DNA of 42,384 nucleotides, taken from assembly GCA_015063725.1 (NCBI GenBank), contig SVTP01000020.1:1-42384 (forward strand). Direction: 5' to 3'. Below the pieces are notes generated by a model that saw nothing but the letters and a program-made list of their open reading frames with translations, had not been told where the DNA came from and ran no database searches. The position numbers and the translations under genes are program-made. How positions within the stretch are numbered: the first letter of the stretch is position 1; each line of letters opens with the position of its first letter. Shown here in pieces: positions 6,807 to 15,496 of this stretch. The DNA comes from Oscillospiraceae bacterium (GTDB lineage Bacteria > Bacillota > Clostridia > Oscillospirales > CAG-272).

Positions 6807-7931
6807 TTAAACGAGCAGATTCTTTTGGGTTTCGGGATCGAAAAAGTGCATTACCTTGCCCTCAAAGGTTACGTAAATGGTGCTGCCATATACGAGAGCC
6901 TTGCGTTGCTCATCCTCAAGGGATACGGTAGGAATGCGAACGATCAGTCTGTCGCCGTTCTCTTCAACCACGTGCAGGTGGAGCTCACTACCCATCATTT
7001 CATTGACAACGATCTTGCAAGGAATTGCGCCGGGGTTAGCCGAGTTGCTCAAAACAAAGTGCTCGGGACGTACGCCAAGAATGACCTCGCCGCTACCAAC
7101 GCCCTTTTCCTTGAGCATTTCTGCCTTTTTGCCGGTAACAGCAATCTTTGCACCATAAGGTGTTACGTAGTAATTGCCGTTTTCGCAAACAAGATTTGTT
7201 TTAAAGGTGTTCATCTTCGGTGCGCCGATAAACTCTGCAACGAAGAGGTTGATAGGCATATCGAATACCTCGGTAGGTGTGCCGACCTGTTGGATAAAGC
7301 CATCCTTCATAATAACGATACGGTCACCAAGCGTCATAGCCTCGGTTTGGTCATGCGTTACGTAAATGAAGGTGGTATCGATCTTTTGACGGAGCAAAAT
7401 GATCTCAGCTCTCATCTGGTTTCTCAGCTTTGCATCAAGGTTAGAGAGAGGTTCATCCATCAGGAAGACCTTGCTATCACGAACCATTGCACGGCCGATT
7501 GCAACACGCTGTCTCTGACCGCCGGAAAGTGCGCGAGGCTTACGGGTAAGATACTCGGTAATGCCCAGAATTTCGGCAGCCTTGGTTACTTTTTCATATA
7601 CCTCGTCCTGAGGAGCTTTCTTGAGACGAAGGCTGAATGCCATGTTCTCAAATACAGTCAGGTGAGGATAGAGTGCATAGTTTTGGAATACCATTGCGAT
7701 ATTACGGTCGCGGGGTTGCAGATCGTTTACAACAACGCCGTCGATTTCAATGGTACCGCCACTGATGTCCTCAAGACCTGCGATCATACGCAGAGTGGTG
7801 GATTTACCGCAGCCCGAAGGTCCTACAAATACGATAAATTCCTTATCGGCAATATCCAGGTTGAAGTTATCAACCGCTACTGTGTCCTTGCCGTAGACTT
7901 TCTTTACGTTTGTTAACTTTAATGTAGCCAT
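6807..7931 (-). CDS. Sugar ABC transporter ATP-binding protein (MsmX/UgpC/MalK type)
   Basis: The 374-aa cytoplasmic ATPase of a carbohydrate importer. Visible motifs are Walker A GPSGCGKST, the Q-loop FQNYALYPH, the signature LSGGQRQRVA, Walker B VFLMDEPLSNLD and the switch His in VTHDQ. The last ~140 residues form the OB-fold/TOBE regulatory region (GVRPEHF) typical of MalK/MsmX/UgpC. The start follows GGGGAG by 6 nt and lies 12 bp after the permease stop, so the ATPase is the last gene of the importer operon. ATPases of this type often serve several sugar transporters, so it may power more than its own permeases. Confidence 0.93.
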   Translation of the reverse strand: MATLKLTNVKKVYGKDTVAVDNFNLDIADKEFIVFVGPSGCGKSTTLRMIAGLEDISGGTIEIDGVVVNDLQPRDRNIAMVFQNYALYPHLTVFENMAFSLRLKKAPQDEVYEKVTKAAEILGITEYLTRKPRALSGGQRQRVAIGRAMVRDSKVFLMDEPLSNLDAKLRNQMRAEIILLRQKIDTTFIYVTHDQTEAMTLGDRIVIMKDGFIQQVGTPTEVFDMPINLFVAEFIGAPKMNTFKTNLVCENGNYYVTPYGAKIAVTGKKAEMLKEKGVGSGEVILGVRPEHFVLSNSANPGAIPCKIVVNEMMGSELHLHVVEENGDRLIVRIPTVSLEDEQRKALVYGSTIYVTFEGKVMHFFDPETQKNLLV

Positions 7932-7943
7932 AATATTCTCCCC

Positions 7944-8828
7944 TTATCCTTTAACCGCGCCGCCGGTAACACCCTCAACGTAGTACTTCTGCAACAGCAG
8001 GAATACCGTTACAACGGGAATTGCCACAATTACGCCCGCGGCACAAAACATCGTATAGTTTGTGTTCAAATTTGTTGCCGAAAGCCACTCAAACATACCC
8101 ACGGCAACGCTCATACCTTCGCTATTTTCGTGGATGAGGTAGCTTGCAAGCATAAAGTCACCCCAAGGTGCCATAAAGCCCATCAGGATGGTGTAAATGA
8201 CAATAGGCTTGGACAGAGGCATGATGACCTTGTAGAACACCTGCCAGCGCGTAGCACCATCCACTCTTGCCGCTTCGTCAAGGCTCTTGGGAATGGTATC
8301 AAAGAAGCCCTTGGAAACATAGTAGCCCATACCACTGCTTGCACAGTATACGATGATAAGCCCGAGGGGGGCCATTTCCATAATCAATCCAAAATCTGCA
8401 AATACCTTGTAGATCAGGATCATGGTGAGAAATCCCGGGAACATTCCCAAGATGAGCATAAAGTTCATCAAAAACTTTCTGCCCTTGAATCGCAGGCGAG
8501 AAAGTGTATAACTCATCGACAAAATGAAAAATGTTTGCAAAAATGCGGTTGCAATACCCATGATTGCCGTGTTCTTGAACCAAAGCAGGAAGTCGGTCTC
8601 CTTGAACAAGCGTTCGTAGTGAGTAAAACCAAACTCCCTCGGGAACAAGTAGCCGGTTTGCATTTTGGTTTCGGTTTTAAAGGACTCAAGCACAATACCC
8701 ACAAACGGGAACAACCATACAACGGTCATAATAACGAGGATTATGTAAATGATTGTATTGCTGAGACGTCTTTTGGCTTTTGCGCCCATGCTCTTGCGTT
8801 TCAGTTTTTTCTGATTGTTCTTCATCAC
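7944..8828 (-). CDS. Sugar ABC transporter permease (MalG-like)
   Basis: A 294-aa inner-membrane permease with six predicted helices. The cytoplasmic EAA loop that docks the ATPase is visible as DEAARVDGATRWQVFYKVIMPLSKP-like sequence near residue 200. It starts with GTG at 8828 (overlapping the MalF-type stop by 4 bp) or ATG at 8825, after AGGAGG. This is the standard partner of the upstream permease. Relatives include MalG and GanQ, importers of malto- and galacto-oligosaccharides. The locus contains enzymes for both glycans, so the substrate is not fixed by sequence. Confidence 0.92.
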   Translation of the reverse strand: MMKNNQKKLKRKSMGAKAKRRLSNTIIYIILVIMTVVWLFPFVGIVLESFKTETKMQTGYLFPREFGFTHYERLFKETDFLLWFKNTAIMGIATAFLQTFFILSMSYTLSRLRFKGRKFLMNFMLILGMFPGFLTMILIYKVFADFGLIMEMAPLGLIIVYCASSGMGYYVSKGFFDTIPKSLDEAARVDGATRWQVFYKVIMPLSKPIVIYTILMGFMAPWGDFMLASYLIHENSEGMSVAVGMFEWLSATNLNTNYTMFCAAGVIVAIPVVTVFLLLQKYYVEGVTGGAVKG

Positions 8829-10408
8829 TTATAATCCTCCTCATTTCTAGTAGACGGAATGACGTTATAAACGATCAAGGACAAGACCGCAACAACCAAG
8901 AATACCATAATACCAATGAGGGATGCCATATAGTACTTGGATTCGGGACTGCCAAGCGTCATCTTAAAGAGCCAGGTTATCAAAAGGTCGGTGTGACCTA
9001 CCGCGACACCGCCCGCAACACCAATTTCGGAATTGAGCGGATTACCGCGAGAAAGAAGGTAGATAACGTTAAAGTTGTTAAGGTTGCCTACAAAGCTGGT
9101 CAAGAGGTACGGACCCGTGACGAACAGCATATAAGGCAGTGTGATTTTGGTGAACTGTTGTACCGAGCTTGCACCGTCAATGCGTGCAGACTCGTAAAGA
9201 TCGTTCGGGATGTTCATCAAAATGCCCGTTGCCATCAGCATAATGTAAGGAATACCGATCCAGATGTTGATCACGATCAAGAGGATCTTGGCAACAACGG
9301 GCGAATCCCACAAGGATACAAAGTTATTGGAAACACGCCAATCGTGAATGAACGGAATCTTTTCCAGAACCGATCCGATGATACCGGAGGTTGTAAAAAG
9401 GTTGGATACGTAGAGCAAGGATACGAACTGCGGAATGGCAATGGTCATAACCAAAACCGTTCTCCAGAACTTCTTGATCTTAATACCCTTTTTGTTGATC
9501 ATAATTGCAACAAACATGCCAAGGAAGTAGTTGGTGAAGGTTGCAAAGAAGGACCACATCAAGGTCCAGGAAAGGATCTCACCAAATGCAAGACCCAAGC
9601 CACCCTTGCCAAAGTCAAATAGCTCGTTAAAGTGCTCAAGACCTACCCACGAGAACAGGTTTGCATAACCGTCATGCGCAGCATCGTAGCTGGTGAACGC
9701 GATGAGCACCATGTAGATGATGGGCAGGACTGTGAATGCAAGAATACCAATGAGAGAGGGGGCGAGCAGGGTTTTGTGGAACTGGTCATCCAACAAGGAT
9801 TTGAGGTCATCCTTGCCGCTCTTGATCTTTTTGCCCTTTGCGGTAATATCCATGCAAATGCGGCATTGCTTAACCTGCATTCTCCAGGTGATAACAAAGG
9901 CTACAATGAAGATAACGGTGAGCAGTGCGTACAAAAGCACCTTAACCGAGTCGTCACCGTCTACCCATTGTTCGACGAAAAAGCCCGTACCGGGTGCCAA
10001 TTCAACTTCAATGTTTCCGCCCTGAACGGTACCAACAGTGCTGCCGACTTGGAACCAGTTACACTTGCTCATCCAATACATACCGCCGCTGGGAACGATC
10101 ATATAACCAATAAAGACAACTTCAAACAAAAGGAACAAAATGCCGCGTGCAATTTGTCCGTAGTAGAAGTTACCAAAGCCGAAGATCAGGAAAGAAAGCT
10201 TAACAGCCCAGTTACCCTTTGTAAAAGTAGTCACAATATCAACTACCTCATTCTTGATTGCCAAGCCGCAGGATTTAAAGAAGCCAAGGATAGAAAGACC
10301 AATACCCTTGAACCAAAGCGGAATGGAAACAAAGAACATCTTCAGCTTATAAAGAAAAGCTTGAAACTTATTCAGCTGTAAATATTCTAAATCTGTTAAT
10401 CTTTTCAT
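8825..10408 (-). CDS. Sugar ABC transporter permease with N-terminal extension (MalF/GanP-like)
   Basis: A permease of about 527 aa. The C-terminal ~290 residues form the transport domain with the EAA loop (YESARIDGASSVQQFTKITLP). The N-terminal ~230 residues add membrane helices (LSFLIFGFGNFYYGQIARGI region and VLLYALLTVIFIVAFVI) with a short extracellular loop between them, a layout reminiscent of MalF but distinct from short MalF homologues. The start is uncertain. ATG at 10408 begins a plausible MKRLTDLEY terminus, but the nearest AAAGGAG is about 24 nt upstream, and the frame is open to 10549 through the intergenic hairpins. It is separated from the binding-protein gene by two hairpins and overlaps the next permease by 4 bp. 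Confidence 0.9.
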   Translation of the reverse strand: MKRLTDLEYLQLNKFQAFLYKLKMFFVSIPLWFKGIGLSILGFFKSCGLAIKNEVVDIVTTFTKGNWAVKLSFLIFGFGNFYYGQIARGILFLLFEVVFIGYMIVPSGGMYWMSKCNWFQVGSTVGTVQGGNIEVELAPGTGFFVEQWVDGDDSVKVLLYALLTVIFIVAFVITWRMQVKQCRICMDITAKGKKIKSGKDDLKSLLDDQFHKTLLAPSLIGILAFTVLPIIYMVLIAFTSYDAAHDGYANLFSWVGLEHFNELFDFGKGGLGLAFGEILSWTLMWSFFATFTNYFLGMFVAIMINKKGIKIKKFWRTVLVMTIAIPQFVSLLYVSNLFTTSGIIGSVLEKIPFIHDWRVSNNFVSLWDSPVVAKILLIVINIWIGIPYIMLMATGILMNIPNDLYESARIDGASSVQQFTKITLPYMLFVTGPYLLTSFVGNLNNFNVIYLLSRGNPLNSEIGVAGGVAVGHTDLLITWLFKMTLGSPESKYYMASLIGIMVFLVVAVLSLIVYNVIPSTRNEEDYK

Positions 10409-10448
10409 AATCAAATATAAACTGAGTTTACACTCCTTTTTGTATTGA

Positions 10449-10517
10449 AAAGGCATTGTTAGCCGATGTACAAAAGACAACTGTTGTCCTTGCATATCGG
10501 CTAACAATGCCTTTTTT
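10449..10517 (-). terminator. Intercistronic hairpin 2 between binding protein and permease
   Basis: A long stem (AAAAGGCATTGTTAGCCGAT with its complement) surrounds a smaller inner stem (GACAAC/GTTGTC). It lies 40 bp before the permease start and is followed by a TTTTC stretch in the minus direction. It is likely a partial terminator or RNA-stabilising structure that lowers permease expression relative to the binding protein. Confidence 0.75.
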
Positions 10518-10523
10518 GTGAGA

Positions 10524-10551
10524 GTTGGGGGAGCCGTTGGCTCCCCCAACC
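10524..10551 (-). terminator. Intercistronic hairpin 1 after the binding-protein gene
   Basis: GTTGGGGGAGCC and its perfect complement form a 12-bp GC-rich stem with a 3-nt loop. There is no T-run directly after it, so it may stabilise the 3' end of the binding-protein message rather than terminate by itself. Confidence 0.7.
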
Positions 10552-10583
10552 TTATGTTATATGTTGCTTAATCTAAGGATAGA

Positions 10584-12161
10584 TTAGTTAGCAGGAACCA
10601 GATCGATAACAGCGGTTGTGCCGTCGAAGGTAAATCTTACCTTGTAGTTGCCGGTAGTCTCAACAATGATGTTACCACCGTTGGGAGCGCCACCAACACC
10701 AAAGTTAACCTCCCAAGATGCACCTTGGCGAACCTTGAATTCCGCGCCTGCTTCGAGCTCGAGAACTTCAGATTCCCAAACGCCTTCGCCTACACTGGTC
10801 AGCGGGAAGTCGGTATCCCAGCTGGTGCCGCAGATACTACCGATAACGCTCCAAGCTTGCTTTTGATCTTCGGTCATGTTAAGAACTGCATCGATAGCTG
10901 CATCGTATGCATTGAGAGCTGCAACGAGGTCTGCTTCGGAGGTAGCGTTCTTAGCGTCTGCGCCGAGAACCTTAGCGATATCCCACCAAGAACCGTGGAT
11001 CTGGCCCTGAGGAACGCAGTTTTCGTTTGCAGCCTGCTTAGCGAATGCTGCGAGAGAAACGTTGGATTGAACAACTTCATTTTGAGCTGCTACGAGGTTA
11101 GAGGGACCCCATTGGAAAGCTTCAGCTCTTTGGAGCTGGCAAGCCTCACCGGTGAGGTACTCAGCAAGGAGAGAAAGGAGAGCTGCCTTCTTCTTGTCGG
11201 TTTGGGGCTTAACACCCATCAGCTTGTAGCCGGTGTAGCCACCGAGGTGGTAGGTCTTACCGTCAACGGTGAAGGAAGGAAGATCGGTTGCGCCAAGGTT
11301 TGCGCCGAAGTGCTCTTCAGCGGTGGGTGCATTCCAGATACCGGTAATGATAACGCCTGCATCGGTGAAGATATCAGCGTTGGAATCGTAGCAAGCGGAT
11401 TGAGCGAGCATTTGCATACCCTTCATAGCAGCGAGACCTGCATCAGAGTTGAAGTTATCGTCGATTGCGTTGAAGTTACCTTCTGCATCCATAGTCCAGT
11501 TGGAGTGACAACCGGTTGCGAAGAAGAAGGAAGCGGTGTACCAAGCGTTCTCAAGAGCGAAGCGGAACTTCTTGCCTGCTGCATTACATCTTTCGATGAG
11601 AGTAGCAAGATCTTCAGCGTCAGCCTCAGAGATGATGCTGGTATCATAGTACATGAAGTAACCATTGTCGCTGGTCATGGGGTAAGCGTAGAGCTCACCT
11701 GCAACGGTAGCAGCTGCTACAGAGCCCTTATCGTTGTTAGCCTTGATAGCGGTTGCAACGGAGGAAGCGGGCTTAGCAAGAGCTTGAGCCTGAACCAAAC
11801 GTGCGAGCTGGTCTTGTGCGAAGCAGTAGATGTCAGGAGCAGTTGCAACGTCAGCAACTACCTTGGAGCCTGCGTCAGCCTCGGTTACGCCTTCAATTTC
11901 AGCATTGATAACGATGCCGGGGTGGAGAGCTTCAAAAGCGTCGATCTGCTGTTGGAATTGAGCAGCAACGCCGTCCTTTTCGGAAACCCACATGCTGATG
12001 TTGTAGGTGCCCTTCAAGGTTTCAAAAATGTCTACAGTGGATTGGTTGTTGTCTCCGCCGCTGGGAGTAGTCGTGTCGGGAGTCTTAGGAGCGCAAGCTG
12101 CGAAAGACGCTACGAGCATGAGTGCTACCAGAACGAGAGCCAGAATTTTACTCATTTTCAT
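10584..12161 (-). CDS. Sugar-binding lipoprotein with C-terminal starch-binding-like module
   Basis: A 525-aa extracellular solute-binding protein for the ABC importer downstream. Residues 1-22 are a lipoprotein signal ending in FAAC, with Cys23 as the lipid anchor. A Thr/Ser/Gly-rich linker follows, then a maltose/galactooligosaccharide-type binding domain to about residue 430. Residues ~437-525 form a separate beta-sandwich-like module (WDTDFPLT..G.W...L.AGAEFKVRQGASW..NFG....GGNI), which resembles the X25/SusE-type starch-binding modules of pullulanases and Sus proteins. Such a tail is not part of ordinary solute-binding proteins. The start at 12161 follows AGGAGG by 8 nt, and the gene has its own consensus promoter. 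Malto-oligosaccharides are the likeliest ligand, but galacto-oligosaccharides are also possible. Confidence 0.88.
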   Translation of the reverse strand: MKMSKILALVLVALMLVASFAACAPKTPDTTTPSGGDNNQSTVDIFETLKGTYNISMWVSEKDGVAAQFQQQIDAFEALHPGIVINAEIEGVTEADAGSKVVADVATAPDIYCFAQDQLARLVQAQALAKPASSVATAIKANNDKGSVAAATVAGELYAYPMTSDNGYFMYYDTSIISEADAEDLATLIERCNAAGKKFRFALENAWYTASFFFATGCHSNWTMDAEGNFNAIDDNFNSDAGLAAMKGMQMLAQSACYDSNADIFTDAGVIITGIWNAPTAEEHFGANLGATDLPSFTVDGKTYHLGGYTGYKLMGVKPQTDKKKAALLSLLAEYLTGEACQLQRAEAFQWGPSNLVAAQNEVVQSNVSLAAFAKQAANENCVPQGQIHGSWWDIAKVLGADAKNATSEADLVAALNAYDAAIDAVLNMTEDQKQAWSVIGSICGTSWDTDFPLTSVGEGVWESEVLELEAGAEFKVRQGASWEVNFGVGGAPNGGNIIVETTGNYKVRFTFDGTTAVIDLVPAN

Positions 12162-12212
12162 AAGTAATTCCTCCTAAAAAAGTTTTTTTATTACGCTTTT
12201 GTGCGCAGAAGT

Positions 12213-12241
12213 ATTATATCACTTTTAGACATATTTGTCAA
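12213..12241 (-). promoter_or_regulatory. Sigma-A promoter of the sugar importer operon
   Basis: On the minus strand a perfect TTGACA (12241-12236), 17 bp and a perfect TATAAT (12218-12213), about 50 bp upstream of the binding-protein start. Confidence 0.9.
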
Positions 12242-12250
12242 CAATCAGTT

Positions 12251-12271
12251 TCGATTTTGCTTCAAAATCGA
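12251..12271. repeat. 21-bp perfect inverted repeat just upstream of the importer promoter
   Basis: TCGATTTTG-CTT-CAAAATCGA lies 9 bp upstream of the -35 box. No T-run follows on the minus strand, so a regulator binding site is more likely than a terminator. It is not matched to a known regulator. Confidence 0.55.
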
Positions 12272-12299
12272 CATTTTGACCAAAAAAGATTGATATTTT

Positions 12300-12314
12300 C
12301 TTGGCAAAATGCCA
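12300..12314. repeat. 15-bp palindrome TTGGCAAAATGCCAA
   Basis: Two 6-bp arms around AAA lie 7 bp past the stop of the cytosolic GH53 gene and about 60 bp upstream of the importer -35. It may be a weak terminator for the upstream operon or a second operator. Confidence 0.4.
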
Positions 12315-12321
12315 ATTTACT

Positions 12322-13443
12322 TTAGCAAATTCCCATTTCATTTACCCGAAAAACATCAAAAGCCGGGAGTTTTTTTCCTTTATAATCAAAGAGACATTGG
12401 TTCGCCCATTCGTTTGCGGTGGACTTTCCTTCCTCTTTGATATAGGATTGCCCCTCGTGGGATGCCCAGCAGATCCCCTCCCCCGGCAACCACAGGGGCT
12501 CCCAGTAAACGGCTGCTTCAATGCCATTCTCCTCTGCTTTTGCAAGAAGATCCTTCAAAAAAGCCGCCTGCCCTTCAGGACTGATGGGATATTTATCGGC
12601 AAGCCCGGGAACGTTTGCACGGTCAGCATCAATTACGAGTCGGCTTTCTTTGCCATCCAGCACGTACGCCTTTGTGGTAAAGCCATAACCGATCTCCACG
12701 AGCATGATCCGTTTTCCAAATCGGCGGCAAGCCGCAAGATTGGCAAAAAGCTCCGCCGGTGTTCCATGCCAGTAAGGATAGTAAGAAGCACCGATGATAT
12801 CATAGTCGATATTCGCCTCCTGCATTTTGGAGAAGAACTCCTGATAGACGGCAGCATCGTTGCTGCGTTCCAGGTGCAAAATGATGCCGGCTTCGGGCAG
12901 GATCTCACGGCATGCACGGCATCCAGCCGCAATCAGGCGACAAAGGCTTTTGTAGTTTCCTCTTTCGCCGCCGTCGGCTTCCGTCAATCTGCCAACGGGC
13001 CAAAGCATACCGTTGGTGATTTCATTTCCCACTTGAATAAAGGTAGGAGCAACGCCTTCGGCAGAAGCTTTCTCGAGGCAGGATTTGGTGAACGTATATA
13101 CCGCGTCTTCCAGCTTATCGATGTCAAACGACGCCCACGCTTTGGGGATCATCTGTTTACCGGGATCTGCCCAAAAATCGCTGTAGTGAAAATCCAGCAT
13201 CAGACTATACCCTTTGCTTTTTGCCAGCTTTGCAAGACGGACATAGTGATCGATATCACAAGTTCCTGCCAAATAAGGCGTGCCATCGGGGGCGTGCGGA
13301 TCGTTCCATACGCGAATACGCATACAGCTCACGCCGTTTGCACGCAAGGCATCCAGAGGATCGATTTGCACCTCACCGTCATAATACCGTGCGTTGTGCT
13401 CCAGCTCCTCCAGGTATGTGGAAACATCTACGCCAAGGATCAT
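12322..13443 (-). CDS. Cytosolic GH53 endo-beta-1,4-galactanase-like enzyme
   Basis: A 373-aa glycoside hydrolase of family 53, which cleaves beta-1,4-galactan side chains of pectin. The two catalytic glutamates are visible: the acid/base Glu141 in QVGNEI and the nucleophile Glu250 in LVEIGY. RIRVWNDP and DFHYSDFWADP match the family barrel and occur almost identically in the secreted GH53 encoded at 17295. There is no signal peptide, anchor or accessory module, so it should act in the cytoplasm on imported oligosaccharides. The start at 13443 follows GGGAGG and overlaps the stop of the zinc-ribbon gene by 4 bp. It is the last gene of the polysaccharide operon. A cytosolic GH53 is unusual. 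Confidence 0.9.
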   Translation of the reverse strand: MILGVDVSTYLEELEHNARYYDGEVQIDPLDALRANGVSCMRIRVWNDPHAPDGTPYLAGTCDIDHYVRLAKLAKSKGYSLMLDFHYSDFWADPGKQMIPKAWASFDIDKLEDAVYTFTKSCLEKASAEGVAPTFIQVGNEITNGMLWPVGRLTEADGGERGNYKSLCRLIAAGCRACREILPEAGIILHLERSNDAAVYQEFFSKMQEANIDYDIIGASYYPYWHGTPAELFANLAACRRFGKRIMLVEIGYGFTTKAYVLDGKESRLVIDADRANVPGLADKYPISPEGQAAFLKDLLAKAEENGIEAAVYWEPLWLPGEGICWASHEGQSYIKEEGKSTANEWANQCLFDYKGKKLPAFDVFRVNEMGIC

Positions 13444-13700
13444 TGTTCCCCTCCCTTATGCGCTTGAAAACGAACAGGCTCATTATCCTCGCCAAAATCC
13501 ACAACGCGCAATTTCATGGCGCGGTAACGGTATCTTGCCATATCGTTCAGTTCAAGAACTCTCTCCTCCGCGCCGGAAAATCCGCAACGCAGGCAGTAGT
13601 ACTCCTTTTTGCCCTCATCAAAGAACATATCAATGTCGATATCTCTCATAAAGCAGGAGGGACAACGGTAATTCAGTTTGCCTTTTGTAGCTTGAGCCAT
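13440..13700 (-). CDS. Small zinc-ribbon protein, 86 aa
   Basis: Two CxxC knuckles (Cys13/Cys16 in RCPSC and Cys36/Cys39 in YCLRC) form a zinc ribbon, followed by a basic, Arg-rich helix (MARYRYRAMKLR). There is no signal peptide. The start at 13700 follows AGGAGG by 9 nt. The gene overlaps the upstream 601-aa gene by 28 bp and the downstream GH53 gene by 4 bp, so all three are co-translated. It could bind nucleic acid or act as a partner or adaptor of the neighbouring enzymes. No named family is recognised. Confidence 0.75.
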   Translation of the reverse strand: MAQATKGKLNYRCPSCFMRDIDIDMFFDEGKKEYYCLRCGFSGAEERVLELNDMARYRYRAMKLRVVDFGEDNEPVRFQAHKGGEQ

Positions 13701-15478
13701 GTTGTTATTCCTCCTTTTTGAACGGTTTTGCGGAGCGCCAAACGGTAAACGGGTGAGAAAGCAATTCCCTCCTCTACCTCTGCCTCGTCATTGTCGCCAC
13801 CCATTTCGATGAGCGTAAGAACTGCCGGAACTGTGACGCGTGCACTTGCGGCATTCTTCTTTGTAATCTTACGGCCAAGGTAAGAATACTGCATCCCCTC
13901 ACCGTCAACCGCAAGCGTCAGGTCACTCATATCTGCCTGGTATTCGGTGGTGCCGAACGCGCCGGTGAAATATTCCTCAAAGGTGACCTTTTCGTCACCA
14001 ATATCATTGAGGATGCGGCGCTCGGTAATCACCTTGCCTTCACCCTCGACAATGGTGAATACGGATTGCACAATCACTTCAAGTCCACCAAGATTGAGGA
14101 TGACGGGATCGGTGGTAAGACTGACACCGTTTGCCGTTTTTTGATAGGTTGCCATTGTGCGGCACAGGCAAAGATCGGCACTCTCTCCCCTTGCACTGAC
14201 GCGACAGGACTTGATGGTGCCCGCGCCTGCATAGTGCGTAAAGAAGCCTGCACGGTAGTTGATTTGAATGAGATAGGGATAAGAAGCATCATATACGTTT
14301 TCGGTTCCGATGCCTGTTTTTTGCGGAATACGTGCAACATAGGGGCGCAGATCGATCATGGCACCGCCTTGGTTGAAATCGAGGCAGGTTCGCATCGAGG
14401 GATCGGCATACCAAAAATAAGACTTGTTGCTGCCGTAGAGAATATCCTTCCACAAAGCGCACTCACCACGCTTGTAACCCGGATGACTTGCGCGGTAGTA
14501 GTCGGCAAATTCGCTCATGGTCATATCCACAAGCTTGCCCTCTGCCTTGAGCTTGCCGTAATACTTCATGCCATCATCATAAGACTTTGCCAAAAGCTCG
14601 TAGGGGGCTTCCCAACGTCCGCGGCGGTTAAGCCAACCGGGACCGACGAACATCATATTGTAGCTGTATCCGTCGTTGTATTTGGCAAGATGGCGGTATT
14701 GGTCGATGAGATTGTAAAGATAGGGATATTCGTAACCGTCTCCGTCCTTGTAATAGATCATACCGCGCAATACGTTTTGCGGATGCGTGCCAAAGTTGGA
14801 GCCGTTGCCGTCAAAGCATGCCATCAGGTCGCGGGAAAGGTGCGGAATGGCAACGATGCCTGCATCATCTTCAGCATCGGATGCGGGACAGTGCGAATTG
14901 ATCTTGGAAGGGATCCAAGGATTCCACGGGCCGCCATCCATAAAGGTATACCAGGAGTTGTTGCAGGTGTGGTAAGCCTTAGGACCTTCTTCCCAACAGG
15001 TGGCAACCGCGCATTTTACTGTGGGATACTTCTTTTTAATGTAGTTGATGGTGTAAGCGTCCAGAAAATAACTGCTTGTAGAAGCCGGATAAAATCCGAA
15101 CTTCTCATAGAATTTTCCAAATACGTCGTCCACGATCTCTTCTTTTCGTTTGTCATCAAACATCCAGATGCAAAAATCTTCGGTTTGATATTTTTCTTTA
15201 AACTCCGGGCAAGGAAGTCCCAAAAGGGAAAGCCCGATCTCGTCACCGTACTCTCTGTTTGCCTCCTTTGCCATTTCGATGATCACATCGGAAAAGAGAG
15301 AGGCGTAGGTGATTTGAATGGTGGTTTTCAAGCCGTATTTGTGTGCACAGTCCTGCTGAAAACGGAAAATATCCAGAGATTCGTCACGCACGTCCTTCCC
15401 TTTCCCGAGTGCCTTTTCGGCATACTCGGGAGAAAGCTCGGGACGGTGGATGATGTTTACAATAAATTTATTCTCCAT
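13673..15478 (-). CDS. Unrecognised 601-aa protein, possible NodB-like barrel plus beta domain
   Basis: A large cytoplasmic protein without signal peptide. I do not recognise a named family. The N-terminal ~330 residues resemble a polysaccharide-deacetylase/GH57-type barrel: the segment KYGLKTTIQITY...AKEANREYGDEIGL follows the usual pattern of that fold, but IGLSLLG lacks the histidine of the metal-binding H(T/S)xxH motif. The rest (from about 350) is mainly beta and rich in Thr/Val strands, like the sandwich domains of sugar-active enzymes. Conserved-looking aromatics (SWYTFMDGGPWNPWIPS) could line a glycan site. The start follows GAGG by 5 nt. It sits between the amylase and the zinc-ribbon/GH53 genes, so a role in glycan processing is inferred from position. 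Confidence 0.75.
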   Translation of the reverse strand: MENKFIVNIIHRPELSPEYAEKALGKGKDVRDESLDIFRFQQDCAHKYGLKTTIQITYASLFSDVIIEMAKEANREYGDEIGLSLLGLPCPEFKEKYQTEDFCIWMFDDKRKEEIVDDVFGKFYEKFGFYPASTSSYFLDAYTINYIKKKYPTVKCAVATCWEEGPKAYHTCNNSWYTFMDGGPWNPWIPSKINSHCPASDAEDDAGIVAIPHLSRDLMACFDGNGSNFGTHPQNVLRGMIYYKDGDGYEYPYLYNLIDQYRHLAKYNDGYSYNMMFVGPGWLNRRGRWEAPYELLAKSYDDGMKYYGKLKAEGKLVDMTMSEFADYYRASHPGYKRGECALWKDILYGSNKSYFWYADPSMRTCLDFNQGGAMIDLRPYVARIPQKTGIGTENVYDASYPYLIQINYRAGFFTHYAGAGTIKSCRVSARGESADLCLCRTMATYQKTANGVSLTTDPVILNLGGLEVIVQSVFTIVEGEGKVITERRILNDIGDEKVTFEEYFTGAFGTTEYQADMSDLTLAVDGEGMQYSYLGRKITKKNAASARVTVPAVLTLIEMGGDNDEAEVEEGIAFSPVYRLALRKTVQKGGITTWLKLQKAN

Positions 15479-15496
15479 AAAAACCTCACTTTGGTA

